A stretch of DNA of 64,000 nt, taken from positions 118,069 through 182,068 of the forward strand of contig JAQUVW010000003.1 in the NCBI GenBank assembly GCA_028693235.1, read 5' to 3'. Made by a program: the position numbers and the translations under genes. The stretch is from Candidatus Gastranaerophilales bacterium. Its GTDB lineage: Bacteria; Cyanobacteriota; Vampirovibrionia; Gastranaerophilales; Gastranaerophilaceae. Numbering within the stretch: position 1 is the first letter of the stretch; every line of letters starts with the position of its first letter. The notes under the pieces are model-generated. The model ran no database searches. It was not told the origin of the DNA and saw only the letters and a list, made by a program, of their open reading frames with translations. Of this stretch, positions 17,432 through 25,920 are shown one piece after another.

Positions 17432-18369
17432 AATTCGAATTTTTCTCCGATTTTAGGTTCAACGGTTTTTATAAAATCTTTTGCGTCACCGATTACATAA
17501 GAGCCTATTTGCAATGCTCGAATTTCAAGAATACCATCACCTGTAGCAACATCTATAGTATCTTTAACACAGCAGATTGTGCCGGGGGCTTCTTTTGTAC
17601 GTTTGTTTTTAACAGATGAAGAATATATTTTAACAAAATCATTTTTATATTTAGTAACAGCCGAGATAAAAGGATTTAGAGCTCTTATAAATCGTTCTAT
17701 TTCAGAGGCAGGTCTAGTCCAATCAATATAAGAATTACCAAATTTTAAATCTATAGAATTTGCCTTTTTAAATTCACCTTTTGGTTGCGGAAAGCGAGGT
17801 AGGGTCGCTGTTTCTTCATAAAAAGCCAAGATTTTCAAAATTGCTTCGGCAGAAAGGTAATTGAGCTTATTAAACAGAGTGCCCATGGTTTCGTCTTTTG
17901 AAACAGCTATTTTACACTGAGTAATAATATCTCCTGTATCGAAAGAATCATCCATAAAATGAAGAGTAACACCTGTTTCTTTTTCATTATTAATAATGAC
18001 ATGAGAGTATGGATTTCCGCCCCTGTAATCAGGTAACAACGAAGGATGGGTATTAATAAAACCATCTTTTGCAACTGCTAAAAATTCTGGCGGAAAAAGC
18101 CTATTGTATGAGCAGACAACTGCTATGTCTATATCAAGTTTTTTTAACTCTTTTAAGAATTTTTCATCTTTTAAAGACTCATCATACGGAATTACATTGT
18201 ACCCCAAGCTTGTAGCAAACTGGACAAAATAAGAATGTGTATTATTTTCTTTCTCAGGAGGCACAACACCAACAATATTAACACCCGATTGATAAAGTCT
18301 TGATAGACAAACCAAAGCCATATCTGGCATGCCGACGAAAAGAATTCTTTTTTTAAACGAATTTTGCAA
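17428..18369 (-). CDS. Second formyltransferase of the Fmt/ArnA family
   Basis: This is a paralogue of Fmt with KRILFVGMPDMAL, GFINTHPSLLPDYRGGNPYS (catalytic Asn and His) and FDTGDIIT (catalytic Asp), so it should use 10-formyl-THF. The C-terminal part reads SYIDWTRPASEIERFIRALNP, close in pattern to both Fmt and the formyltransferase half of ArnA. As the usual fmt lies next to def at 6.5 kb, this copy likely formylates another amine, possibly an amino sugar. The start is unsure: TTG 18369 (313 residues, GGGGG upstream) or GTG 18399 (323), both inside crcB. Confidence 0.85.
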   Translation of the reverse strand: MQNSFKKRILFVGMPDMALVCLSRLYQSGVNIVGVVPPEKENNTHSYFVQFATSLGYNVIPYDESLKDEKFLKELKKLDIDIAVVCSYNRLFPPEFLAVAKDGFINTHPSLLPDYRGGNPYSHVIINNEKETGVTLHFMDDSFDTGDIITQCKIAVSKDETMGTLFNKLNYLSAEAILKILAFYEETATLPRFPQPKGEFKKANSIDLKFGNSYIDWTRPASEIERFIRALNPFISAVTKYKNDFVKIYSSSVKNKRTKEAPGTICCVKDTIDVATGDGILEIRALQIGSYVIGDAKDFIKTVEPKIGEKFEL

Positions 18370-18727
18370 AACAAGCCCCCATAAAAGCTCCAAGAACACA
18401 AATTAATACACTTAGTAAAATATATGTAATACTTTCAAGGATTCGTCCTTCTTTAATGAGTTCAAAAACTTCAAGAGAGAACGTACTAAAAGTAGTTAAC
18501 CCCCCACAAAAACCGACTGTAAGAAATAGTTTTAACTGAGGATTAAATCCGGTTTTTGCATTTATAAAATAAATCAAGAAACCGAGTAAAAAACTGCCTG
18601 CAATATTTATACCCAATGTGTGCCATGGATATAAAAGCGAGCATTCCTTACCTATAAAATGACAAATTAAATATCTAAAAGAAGCACCAATGCCTCCACC
18701 TATGAATACTGATAAAACATTTAACAT
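18353..18727 (-). CDS. crcB: Fluoride ion channel CrcB/FluC
   Basis: FluC exports fluoride as a dual-topology dimer in the inner membrane. The 124 residues hold four hydrophobic helices and the family signatures GGGIGASFRYL, GINIAGSFLLGF and GFCGGLTTFSTF, the last lining the pore. A single full-length gene suggests a homodimer. I see no fluoride riboswitch in the 47 bp between purC and this gene. Its 3' end overlaps the next gene. Confidence 0.96.
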   Translation of the reverse strand: MLNVLSVFIGGGIGASFRYLICHFIGKECSLLYPWHTLGINIAGSFLLGFLIYFINAKTGFNPQLKLFLTVGFCGGLTTFSTFSLEVFELIKEGRILESITYILLSVLICVLGAFMGACFAKFV

Positions 18728-18774
18728 AATAAATATATTACTACAATAAACGCCAAAAGGTAATACTTAAAGAA

Positions 18775-19434
18775 TTATAATATTTTAAGACTTTTATTAT
18801 TTTCTTCAATTAGTGCAAGTAAGTCTATAGCATTTAATTCATTCTGTTCAGAAACTTTCCAAACACGCATTTTATTAGGCGAAAAATCACCTGCTACGAA
18901 GTAATTTCCCCACTTATTTTTTCCAAATTTAACTTTGACATCAACAAGTTTTAAATTTTTTGCAATCAAATAATCATATATCAGCTTACATACAAGCTTT
19001 GAAACTTCATTCAGAAGCATAATTTCATCAAAATTTAATATCTTATTAAGCATCAATTCTTTTTCTGAAAGGATTTCATCACCATAAAAATATTCAACGT
19101 AAGGATATGGAAACCACGTGCCTTTTTGAATATTTTGCCTGCTACAAATGGAGCCTGAAGCAAAGTTTCTAACAGCAATAGTCACAGGGATAATACTTAA
19201 AGTAGTCGCCAAAAAGCTGTTCTTCTCATTGTTATCAAGGAAATGTGTAGGAATATTGTTATCGTTCAAGATATTAAAGAAAAGTTCATTAAGCTTCAAA
19301 CAAGCTTCAGCATTTCCACTAACTCCTAACTCTTTAAAAGAAATGGATACAAGCTCTTGATGGTCAGTCTTGAAAACCGCTTTTGTTCTCCCGTTATACA
19401 AAATATCTGTATCAAATTGTTGCGGCATTGCCAT
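18775..19434 (-). CDS. purC: SAICAR synthetase PurC
   Basis: PurC couples aspartate to CAIR in de novo purine synthesis, using ATP. The 219-residue protein shows ILYNGRTKAVFKTDHQELVSI (glycine-rich ATP site), VRNFASGSICSR, MLLNEVSKLVCKLI and KLVDVKVKFGKN. It is slightly short, and the usual SPDxxR loop appears as SPNKMRVW, with Asp replaced by Asn. RBS GGAGG lies seven bases before the ATG. It faces serS across a 144 bp divergent gap. Confidence 0.9.
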   Translation of the reverse strand: MAMPQQFDTDILYNGRTKAVFKTDHQELVSISFKELGVSGNAEACLKLNELFFNILNDNNIPTHFLDNNEKNSFLATTLSIIPVTIAVRNFASGSICSRQNIQKGTWFPYPYVEYFYGDEILSEKELMLNKILNFDEIMLLNEVSKLVCKLIYDYLIAKNLKLVDVKVKFGKNKWGNYFVAGDFSPNKMRVWKVSEQNELNAIDLLALIEENNKSLKIL

Positions 19435-19523
19435 AAAAATACCTCCATAAATCCCTTGCTTTATAAAATTAACATATTAAACCAGTGGAAGGCTCATTCA
19501 TTTTGTGTAGTTTTATTTTAGAC

Positions 19524-19552
19524 TTCACTTTTTTTCATATTTTTAATAGAAT
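19524..19552 (+). promoter_or_regulatory. Possible promoter of serS
   Basis: TTCACT (19524-19529) and TAGAAT (19547-19552) are 17 bp apart, about 26 bp before the serS ATG. The -35 is weak, so this is tentative. No T-box element is visible in the short leader. Confidence 0.35.
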
Positions 19553-19578
19553 TAAAAACAGAATGAGAGGTAGTATAA

Positions 19579-20847
19579 ATGCTAGATATTAAACTTATCA
19601 GAGAAAACCCTGAAAAAATAAATGAACTTTTAAAAAGAAGAAATCCTGATTTGTCGATAAACGCAGTCATTGAAATCGATAAAGAAAGAAGACAAATACA
19701 AACTCAAGCCGATGAGCTAAGAGCTAAAAGAAAAAACGAATCTCAAAAAATCGGTATGATGAAAAAAAATGGGGAAAATACTGACGCTATCCAAGAAGAT
19801 GTAAGAAAACTTGGTGACGAAGTTAAAGCATTGGAAGAAAAACAAGTCGATTTAGATACAAAACAAAGAAATTTGCTTTTACATATACCTAACATTCCGG
19901 ATGAAACAACTCCAATAGGAGCATCTGATGCCGATAACGTGGAAGTTTCAAAATGGGGCGAACCGACAAAATTTGATTTTGAAGCAAAAGCTCATTGGGA
20001 TATCTGCGAAGAAAAAGGAATTGTTGACTTTGAAAGAGGCGTTAAACTTTCACAATCAAGATTTACTCTATATAGAGGCAAAGGTGCACGCTTAGAACGT
20101 GCTGTTATAAACTTCTTTTTGAACGAACACACCGAACGTCAAGGATATGAAGAAATTTTGCCTCCATTTATGGCTAATGCTGCAACTATGACTGGTACAG
20201 GTCAACTTCCTAAATTTAAAGAAGATATGTATAAATGCGAAAATGAAGATTTGTACTTGATTCCGACAGCAGAAGTCCCTGTTACGAATATTTATTCAGG
20301 CGAAATTTTGACAGAAGATGACTTGCCGAAATATATGACTGCCTATACCCCTTGTTTCAGAAGAGAAGCAGGTTCAGCAGGAAAAGACACAAGAGGCTTA
20401 ATCAGAGTTCACCAATTTAACAAAGTTGAACTCGTAAAACTTACAACTCCAGAGCAAAGCAAAGAAGAACACGAAAAGCTAACAGAAGACGCTGAAGAAA
20501 TGCTTAAAATGCTAGGCTTGCCGTTCAGACGAGTTGCCCTTTCAACGGGTGACATCGGATTTTCAGCAAACAAATGTTGGGATTTAGAAGTCTGGATGCC
20601 GTCTTATAATGCCTATAAAGAAATTTCCAGTTGCTCTAACTTCGGCGACTACCAAGCAAGAAGAGCAAACATAAGATATAAAGAAAAATCTACAGGAAAA
20701 GTCCGTTTTGTCCACACCATTAACGGCTCTGGACTAGCTGTTGGAAGAACAGTCGCAGCAATAATAGAAAATTTCCAAAACGCTGACGGCTCAATAACAG
20801 TTCCTGAAGTTTTAAGAAAATATACAGGTTGGGATAAAATTCAATAA
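19579..20847 (+). CDS. serS: Serine-tRNA ligase
   Basis: SerRS charges tRNA(Ser). The 422-residue protein has the N-terminal antiparallel coiled-coil arm (about 30-100, rich in Lys/Glu/Gln) that grips the tRNA long variable arm. The class II core follows: motif 2 [25 protein letters not shown], and motif 3 [27 protein letters not shown] is also typical. GAGAGG upstream is a weak ribosome site. It overlaps tmk by one base. Confidence 0.98.
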   Translation: MLDIKLIRENPEKINELLKRRNPDLSINAVIEIDKERRQIQTQADELRAKRKNESQKIGMMKKNGENTDAIQEDVRKLGDEVKALEEKQVDLDTKQRNLLLHIPNIPDETTPIGASDADNVEVSKWGEPTKFDFEAKAHWDICEEKGIVDFERGVKLSQSRFTLYRGKGARLERAVINFFLNEHTERQGYEEILPPFMANAATMTGTGQLPKFKEDMYKCENEDLYLIPTAEVPVTNIYSGEILTEDDLPKYMTAYTPCFRREAGSAGKDTRGLIRVHQFNKVELVKLTTPEQSKEEHEKLTEDAEEMLKMLGLPFRRVALSTGDIGFSANKCWDLEVWMPSYNAYKEISSCSNFGDYQARRANIRYKEKSTGKVRFVHTINGSGLAVGRTVAAIIENFQNADGSITVPEVLRKYTGWDKIQ

Positions 20848-21476
20848 TGAAAAAAGGCTTGTTTATTACATTTGAAGGTGCTGACGGCTGCGGAAAAACA
20901 ACACAACTAAACAAAACCGCAGAACTTTTAGAAAACATGGGCTATGACGTTGTCAAAACTCTTGAACCGGGTGCCCTTGAAATCGGCTCAAAAATAAGAA
21001 ACATATTACTCCACTATGATGGCGTCGTTGCTGATAACTGCGAAATGTTTTTATTCCTAGCTGATAGAGCCCAACACTCGGAGACTTTCATAAAACCGGC
21101 AATTGAACAAGGTAAAATCGTACTTTGCGACAGACACACTGACTCGACCTTGGCATATCAAGGTTATGGCAGAGGGCAAGACATTGAAAAGCTTGATAAG
21201 CTTAATAAAATAGCAGTAAACGGACTCGTTCCGGACTTGACTCTATTATTTGATGTTGATACAGATATAGCCCAAACAAGAGTCGGCAAAGAAAAAGACA
21301 GACTAGAAGCTGCAGGAATAGAATTTCACAAAAAAGTACGCCAAGGTTATCTTGAACTCGCAAAAAAATCACCCGAAAGAATAAAAGTGATAAATGCAAA
21401 CAATTCTATCGAAACTGTTTACAATGACACAAAAGATATTATAATTGATTTATGCAATAAAATGCAAAACAAATAA
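20847..21476 (+). CDS. tmk: Thymidylate kinase
   Basis: Tmk phosphorylates dTMP to dTDP. The 209 residues begin GLFITFEGADGCGKTTQ, with the P-loop at about 11-18, followed by TLEPGALEIGSKIRN (in place of the usual TREPGGT), LFLADRAQH, VLCDRHTDSTLAYQGYGRG and the lid region TRVGKEKDRLEAAG. TAATG couples it to serS. The REPGG loop change is a mild oddity that still fits active enzymes of related lineages. Confidence 0.95.
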   Translation: MKKGLFITFEGADGCGKTTQLNKTAELLENMGYDVVKTLEPGALEIGSKIRNILLHYDGVVADNCEMFLFLADRAQHSETFIKPAIEQGKIVLCDRHTDSTLAYQGYGRGQDIEKLDKLNKIAVNGLVPDLTLLFDVDTDIAQTRVGKEKDRLEAAGIEFHKKVRQGYLELAKKSPERIKVINANNSIETVYNDTKDIIIDLCNKMQNK

Positions 21477-21499
21477 CAATGACACGAGGATTTATATAA

Positions 21500-21838
21500 A
21501 TGGATGATTTCAGACGTTGGTATGACAAGGATCCTATACTTAAAGAAGCATTGGAACTCTTGCAAATGCAACCAGATGAAACAAAAAGCAATGCAGCTGA
21601 TTTTATTATAAAATTGCAAGAACAAGTTGCTCAAGATGTAATAGAAAGCGTATACGACATGGTTTCCCAATACGCAGGAAAAGGAAGCCGTTGGTACGAT
21701 AATGACCCTGTCATGCTTAAAGCCGTTGAACTTTTGAGAGTTGCACCGCCTGAAACACAACGTAATGCAGCCTTAAAGTTGTTAAAGGCACTTGAAAATA
21801 ACTCGCTAGAGGATATTAATCTAAATAAAGATGACTAA
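21500..21838 (+). CDS. Unknown protein made of a duplicated RWYDxDP repeat
   Basis: Not recognised. The 112 residues hold two copies of a unit of about 36 residues, at 6-41 and 64-99: RWYDKDPILKEALELLQMQP-DETKSNAA and RWYDNDPVMLKAVELLRVAP-PETQRNAA, with a helical spacer between. Each unit looks like a helical hairpin starting with a Trp-Tyr-Asp cap. There is no signal peptide or membrane segment. It lies 23 bp after tmk and overlaps folE2 by 8 bp, so it is co-transcribed with biosynthetic genes. Confidence 0.8.
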   Translation: MDDFRRWYDKDPILKEALELLQMQPDETKSNAADFIIKLQEQVAQDVIESVYDMVSQYAGKGSRWYDNDPVMLKAVELLRVAPPETQRNAALKLLKALENNSLEDINLNKDD

Positions 21839-22622
21839 ACTTGCAGACATACAAAACCAAGATGACGCAAGAGGTATCGACATTCAAAAAGTTGGAGTGA
21901 ATGGAGTTGAAGTACCTCTGATTATTCAGCGTAAAAACGCAGAAAACCAAGTCGTTAGTGCAACTGCAAGAATGAGTGTTGCACTTCCTAAAAAATATCG
22001 GGGCACTCACATGTCACGATTTATGGAAGTATTAAATGAATATAGAATAAAAAACCTTTTGGGCATTGATATAAAAGGTATTTTGATTGATATTCAAAAA
22101 AAATTGCAGGCAAAAAGTGCTCACGTGAAGTTTAATTTCAAATATTTTATAGAAAAGAAGGCACCTATAAGCAAAGCAAAATTCCCAATGGGCTACGATT
22201 GCTCGTTTGAAGGGAATTTACATGGCGAAGATTACAAATTTATCCTTGGCGTAAAAGTTCCCGTTACGACTCTTTGCCCATGCTCGAAAGAAATATCAGA
22301 GAATTCTGCACATAATCAAAGAGCTATTATTAAAGTAAAAATAGGTTACGCTGAAAATGACCACATTTGGCTTGAAGACTTGATTGATACGATAGAAAAA
22401 TGTGGCTCTTGCCCAATTCATCCATTGCTTAAAAGAAGTGATGAAAAGTTTGTAACAGAAGCTGCCTATAAAAATCCAAAATTTGTCGAAGATGCCCTAA
22501 GGGACATTGTTGGAATATTGAAAAAAAATAAAATTATAAATTTTTATGAAGTTGAAATCGAAGCTCAAGAAAGTATTCACACGCATAATGCTTGGGCCTA
22601 CCAGTCCGAAACAAAAGAATAA
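21831..22622 (+). CDS. folE2: GTP cyclohydrolase FolE2 (type IB)
   Basis: FolE2 converts GTP to dihydroneopterin triphosphate, the entry to folate and, via QueD, queuosine. The 263-residue protein has family patterns MSVALPKKYRGTHMSRF, the metal site TTLCPCSKEIS, HNQRAIIKVKI and ESIHTHNAWA near the end. The type IB enzyme can work without zinc, unlike FolE. The ATG overlaps the preceding gene by 8 bp. Confidence 0.96.
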   Translation: MTKLADIQNQDDARGIDIQKVGVNGVEVPLIIQRKNAENQVVSATARMSVALPKKYRGTHMSRFMEVLNEYRIKNLLGIDIKGILIDIQKKLQAKSAHVKFNFKYFIEKKAPISKAKFPMGYDCSFEGNLHGEDYKFILGVKVPVTTLCPCSKEISENSAHNQRAIIKVKIGYAENDHIWLEDLIDTIEKCGSCPIHPLLKRSDEKFVTEAAYKNPKFVEDALRDIVGILKKNKIINFYEVEIEAQESIHTHNAWAYQSETKE

Positions 22623-22637
22623 CAAAGGAGAAAATGA

Positions 22638-23879
22638 ATGAAAGAACTGTTTAACGATTACGTTCAATCGCTGGAAACTTACATTATGTTTAAGATTAAG
22701 CAAGAAGCACAAGCTTTGACGCCGGAATTGACGAAAAAAAATCGTAAACCTATATATCTTTCAATGGGTGCTCCTGTTCAAGCACCGCCTAAGTTTGTAA
22801 TCGATAAATTGACTGAATGCCTAAACGAGGACGGAATTCACACGTATTCTACCCCAAAAGGTGAAAGCTACTTTATTGAAGCAGTAAAAGAGCGTATGAA
22901 ATCACGTTTTGGAGTAGAACTTGACACTAAAACAGAAATTTGCTCTTTAATCGGCTCAAAAGAAGGGCTCGCTAATATAATAAGAGAATTAATTAACCCG
23001 ACAACAGATAAAGAAGACCAAGAAATCATAATGGTTCCAGACCCTGGATACGCTTCATATTCACAAATGTTGATGGTTTCAGGCGGTCGTCCATACCCAA
23101 TGCCGCTAACGCCTGAAAATGACTACATGCCAAACCTTAACCAACTATGGGAAAAAATGCCAAGCGAAGGATTCCCTCACAATAAAGTGAAAGCTATGAT
23201 TATCAACTACCCTAACAACCCGTTAGGGGCTATAGCTAATATTGATTACTACAAATATGTAGTTGATTTTTGTAAAAAGCATAAAATTCTATTGATAAGC
23301 GATGCCGCTTACGTTGATATGGTTTTCCCGGGTGAAACAAAAGCCCCGAGCATCCTTGAAGTTGAAGGTGCTAAAGATATAGCAGTAGAATTTCATAGTT
23401 TTTCAAAACCATACGCAATGACAGGTTGGAGATTAGGTTGGGTTTGCGGAAACGCTGAAGCTGTAGGAATGTTCGGCAAACTAAAATCAACAATAGACTC
23501 AGGACTTTTTAAAGCTCTTCAAAAAGCAGGTGCTGCAGTTTTGAACAGCAAAGAAGGCGACGAGTACACAGAAAATGCGGTTAAAGGTTTCCAATCAAAA
23601 CAAAAAATATTGGTAGACGGTTTCAAAGAACTCGGCTGGGATATGGACAATCTAAATGTGCCTCCTGCTACTTTCTATTTATGGCTTCCAATTCCACAAA
23701 AATACAAAAAAGCCTCTGATTTCACAAGTGATTTATTGAAAACATCAGGCATCGTAATGGTTCCAGGGAGTGCTTTCGGGCAATACGGTGAAGGATATTT
23801 CAGAATATCAATTGTAGCAAGTGATGACAACTTAAAAGAAGTTATTTCCAGAATGAAAGAAGACGGTTTTAAATACTAA
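22638..23879 (+). CDS. Class I/II PLP aminotransferase (DapL/AspC-like)
   Basis: The 413-residue fold-type I aminotransferase has SMGAPVQAPPKFVID, MVPDPGYASYSQML, the NYPNNPLGA motif, a conserved Asp in LLISDAAYVDM and the PLP lysine in HSFSKPYAMTGWRLGW, with the C-terminal Arg in YFRISIVAS. The motif is close to LL-diaminopimelate aminotransferase (HSLSKTYNMTGWR), used by cyanobacteria for lysine, but also to aspartate/alanine types, so substrate is open. It is coupled to hisH, which would fit a histidinol-phosphate role too. Confidence 0.85.
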   Translation: MKELFNDYVQSLETYIMFKIKQEAQALTPELTKKNRKPIYLSMGAPVQAPPKFVIDKLTECLNEDGIHTYSTPKGESYFIEAVKERMKSRFGVELDTKTEICSLIGSKEGLANIIRELINPTTDKEDQEIIMVPDPGYASYSQMLMVSGGRPYPMPLTPENDYMPNLNQLWEKMPSEGFPHNKVKAMIINYPNNPLGAIANIDYYKYVVDFCKKHKILLISDAAYVDMVFPGETKAPSILEVEGAKDIAVEFHSFSKPYAMTGWRLGWVCGNAEAVGMFGKLKSTIDSGLFKALQKAGAAVLNSKEGDEYTENAVKGFQSKQKILVDGFKELGWDMDNLNVPPATFYLWLPIPQKYKKASDFTSDLLKTSGIVMVPGSAFGQYGEGYFRISIVASDDNLKEVISRMKEDGFKY

Positions 23880-24466
23880 TGAAAACAGTAATTGTAGACT
23901 ACGAAGCAGGTAACCTTAAAAGCGTTGCGAACATGCTTACCTATTTAAAAACTGATTTTGAAATAACAGACAACCCCAAAAAAATATTATCAGCAGATAA
24001 AATTATTTTTCCGGGGCAAGGTCATTTCGGGCAAGCCATGAATAATCTTGAAAGAAAAGGTTTAGCCGACTCAATCAGAGAAGCTGTAGCTAAAGATATT
24101 CCGTTTTTAGGCATTTGTATCGGGCTGCAAATATTATTCGAAAGCAGCAAAGAAGCCCCTGACGTAAAAGGGTTAGGAATTTTAGAAGGTGAAGTGAAAA
24201 GATTTACAAAAGGTAAAATTCCTCAAATCGGTTGGAACAAAATTTCAACAACAAAAGCTGACAATTTTCTTAAAAATGATTACTTCTATTTTGTAAATTC
24301 ATACTACGTAAAGCCAAAAGACAAAAATATTATAAGCTCAATGTGCGATTATAACGGAAATTTTTGTGCTTCAGTTCAGAAAAACAACCTAACAGCAGTA
24401 CAATTTCACCCCGAAAAAAGTTCGACATCAGGTTTAGAATTTTTCACAAGGTGGATAAATTCATAA
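23879..24466 (+). CDS. hisH: Imidazole glycerol phosphate synthase glutaminase subunit HisH
   Basis: HisH hydrolyses glutamine and passes ammonia to HisF in histidine synthesis. The 195 residues show a class I glutamine amidotransferase: KTVIVDYEAGNLKSV, PGQGHFGQAM, the nucleophile elbow GICIGLQ with catalytic Cys, and VQFHPEKSS with catalytic His and Glu. HisF is not in the window. The gene overlaps the aminotransferase stop by one base and ends just before a terminator. Confidence 0.95.
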   Translation: MKTVIVDYEAGNLKSVANMLTYLKTDFEITDNPKKILSADKIIFPGQGHFGQAMNNLERKGLADSIREAVAKDIPFLGICIGLQILFESSKEAPDVKGLGILEGEVKRFTKGKIPQIGWNKISTTKADNFLKNDYFYFVNSYYVKPKDKNIISSMCDYNGNFCASVQKNNLTAVQFHPEKSSTSGLEFFTRWINS

Positions 24467-24494
24467 AATAAAAGATGAATTGTAAACAAATGTA

Positions 24495-24538
24495 AAAATC
24501 AATCTTGAAAAAGCCCAAAAAGCTCAAGATTGATTTTT
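24495..24538 (+). terminator. Intrinsic terminator after hisH
   Basis: An inverted repeat AAAAATCAATCTTGA / TCAAGATTGATTTTT with a 15-base loop ends in a T run. It closes the serS-hisH operon. Confidence 0.85.
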
Positions 24539-24673
24539 TTCATTCCGATAATTAAAGAGAAGGTAATAACAAAGGGATACGTAAGAGAATAACATAATTA
24601 ATAAATGTTAACATATTTAAAGCTCACTCGAAAATAGAGCAATAACAGAATGTTAAATGTTTTTATTATTATG

Positions 24674-24697
24674 TAGTTCCTTTAGAACTATAAGGAG
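24674..24697 (+). promoter_or_regulatory. Leader with two mutually exclusive hairpins at the ribosome site
   Basis: TAGTTC (24674-24679) can pair with GAACTA (24685-24690). Alternatively TTCCTT (24677-24682) can pair with AAGGAG (24692-24697), which is the Shine-Dalgarno of the next gene. The two structures cannot form together, so ribosome access could switch. Structure is visible; function is inference. Confidence 0.4.
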
Positions 24698-24703
24698 TTG
24701 CAA

Positions 24704-24976
24704 ATGTTCCAAGAAGCACTAACTACAAACGCACAAAAGCTATTGAATTTTTTGCAATACTCTAAATCTTTCTTAACAAGAAAGAACCCATTAAAGCTAT
24801 TAAGCCAAGGCTTGTCAGCAAAACTAAAAGAAGTTTTGACAGTAAATAAAAAAATAAAAATGGCAAGATACAGACTTAACTATCAAAAATACAAATTGGC
24901 ACAATTCGAGCAAATAATCGCTCAAAACAACGAACACGTCTTCTTAAAAGGCAGAACTCTTAACGAAATGAGATAA
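24704..24976 (+). CDS. Small helical protein, first of a pair, unknown function
   Basis: Not recognised. The 90-residue protein is Lys/Gln/Leu-rich, predicted almost all helix by eye, basic in the middle (KLLSQGLSAKLKEVLTVNKKIKMARYRL), with no signal peptide. ATG 24704 is preferred over an in-frame TTG at 24698 because AGGAG lies six bases before it. It is followed after 10 bp by another helical protein and the two end at a shared terminator, so they probably act together. The small coiled-coil pair recalls chaperone or secretion accessory proteins, but no homology is claimed. Confidence 0.78.
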   Translation: MFQEALTTNAQKLLNFLQYSKSFLTRKNPLKLLSQGLSAKLKEVLTVNKKIKMARYRLNYQKYKLAQFEQIIAQNNEHVFLKGRTLNEMR

Positions 24977-24986
24977 GGACTCAGCA

Positions 24987-25316
24987 ATGGGATTAGCATC
25001 ATCAACATTCAGATTAATGTATCTTAACTCTTTCAGATTAGACTTGGAAAACAAAATCCAACTCGTAACTGAAAGCAAGTTGAGCTTGACTAAAACCATC
25101 TCAGAAATGACCAACGTCGGAAACGATATGGATCCTGAGTCTGAAATTGTTAAACAATTAAATCAAAGAAAAGAAAGATTAAATGCCTTAGACAAAAAAC
25201 TTGATATGCAAATGGAAATGTATAATACCCAATTAAAAATGATAGACTCCGAAATGGAATCTTGCAAAGCATTGAGAGACAAGAATATACAACGTTCGTT
25301 CTCTTACGGTAATTAA
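24987..25316 (+). CDS. Small coiled-coil protein, second of a pair, unknown function
   Basis: Not recognised. The 109 residues form two likely coiled-coil segments: about 15-45 (DLENKIQLVTESKLSLTKTI) and about 55-100 (Met/Lys/Glu heptads such as LNALDKKLDMQMEMYNTQL). A Met/Asp/Pro-rich turn (GNDMDPESE) separates them, so a helical hairpin is likely. The start MGLASSTFRLMYLNSFR is conserved-looking. Spacing and shared terminator tie it to the preceding small helical gene. Confidence 0.78.
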   Translation: MGLASSTFRLMYLNSFRLDLENKIQLVTESKLSLTKTISEMTNVGNDMDPESEIVKQLNQRKERLNALDKKLDMQMEMYNTQLKMIDSEMESCKALRDKNIQRSFSYGN

Positions 25317-25337
25317 TTAAATAATTAAAATTTTTAC

Positions 25338-25370
25338 AAACGGTTTTCTAAAAAGAAAGCCGTTTTTTTC
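25338..25370 (+). terminator. Intrinsic terminator after the coiled-coil pair
   Basis: AAACGGTTTTCT pairs with AGAAAGCCGTTT across a short A loop and runs into seven T residues. Confidence 0.88.
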
Positions 25371-25379
25371 GTTCATGGT

Positions 25380-25407
25380 TTGACAAATAATTTCTAACAA
25401 ATAAAAT
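25380..25407 (+). promoter_or_regulatory. Promoter placed for a leaderless transcript of the DUF177 gene
   Basis: TTGACA (25380-25385) and TAAAAT (25402-25407) are 16 bp apart. The ATG at 25415 is 8 bp after the -10 and no Shine-Dalgarno precedes it, so transcription probably begins at or next to the start codon. Confidence 0.55.
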
Positions 25408-25414
25408 TAATATA

Positions 25415-25918
25415 ATGAAGGTATTAATTTCTGAAATTGAAAATTTAGACAATCAATCACAAAATATAAAATTTTGTGAAATCATTGATGAATTCAACCC
25501 GAAAAAAGCAGTAGAAGCAAATCTTTCAATCAGCTTAATGGGCGATGAATATATCAACGTAAAAGGAAATATCAAAGCACTGTTAAAATTAACTTGTGAT
25601 TCATGTTTAAAAGAATTTGAAAAAGATTTTTCGATAGAAATCAATGAAACATTTGCTCGCAACAGCTTGTTTGAAGAATATAAAGATGAAGTTGAACTTT
25701 CTGAAGGCTCTTTTATAGAGGACTTAAACGGCTCAAATGAAATTGACATCACCGATTTAATTTATCAATCTGTAATATTAAATATTCCAAATAAACTTGT
25801 TTGTGGTATAAATTGTATAGGTGATGAAAATATTAATAAATATATAAAAACTGAAGTCGCTGATCCAAGATTAGAAATATTTAAAACTATCAAAATAGAA
25901 AAAGAAAAGGATAATTAG
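25415..25918 (+). CDS. DUF177 (YceD-family) protein
   Basis: DUF177 proteins lie beside rpmF in most bacteria and in plants a homologue is tied to 23S rRNA accumulation. The 167-residue protein has the family core VKGNIKALLKLTCDSCLKEF with a CxxC pair, an acidic middle and a Cys pair (LVCGINCIG) near the end that would complete a metal site. It is followed 2 bp later by rpmF. No ribosome site precedes the ATG, in keeping with the leaderless promoter. Confidence 0.88.
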   Translation: MKVLISEIENLDNQSQNIKFCEIIDEFNPKKAVEANLSISLMGDEYINVKGNIKALLKLTCDSCLKEFEKDFSIEINETFARNSLFEEYKDEVELSEGSFIEDLNGSNEIDITDLIYQSVILNIPNKLVCGINCIGDENINKYIKTEVADPRLEIFKTIKIEKEKDN

Positions 25919-25920
25919 TT

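Noticed and set aside
18728..18774. Possible fluoride riboswitch before crcB
   Set aside because: The gap is only 47 bp and I cannot find the conserved pseudoknot layout.
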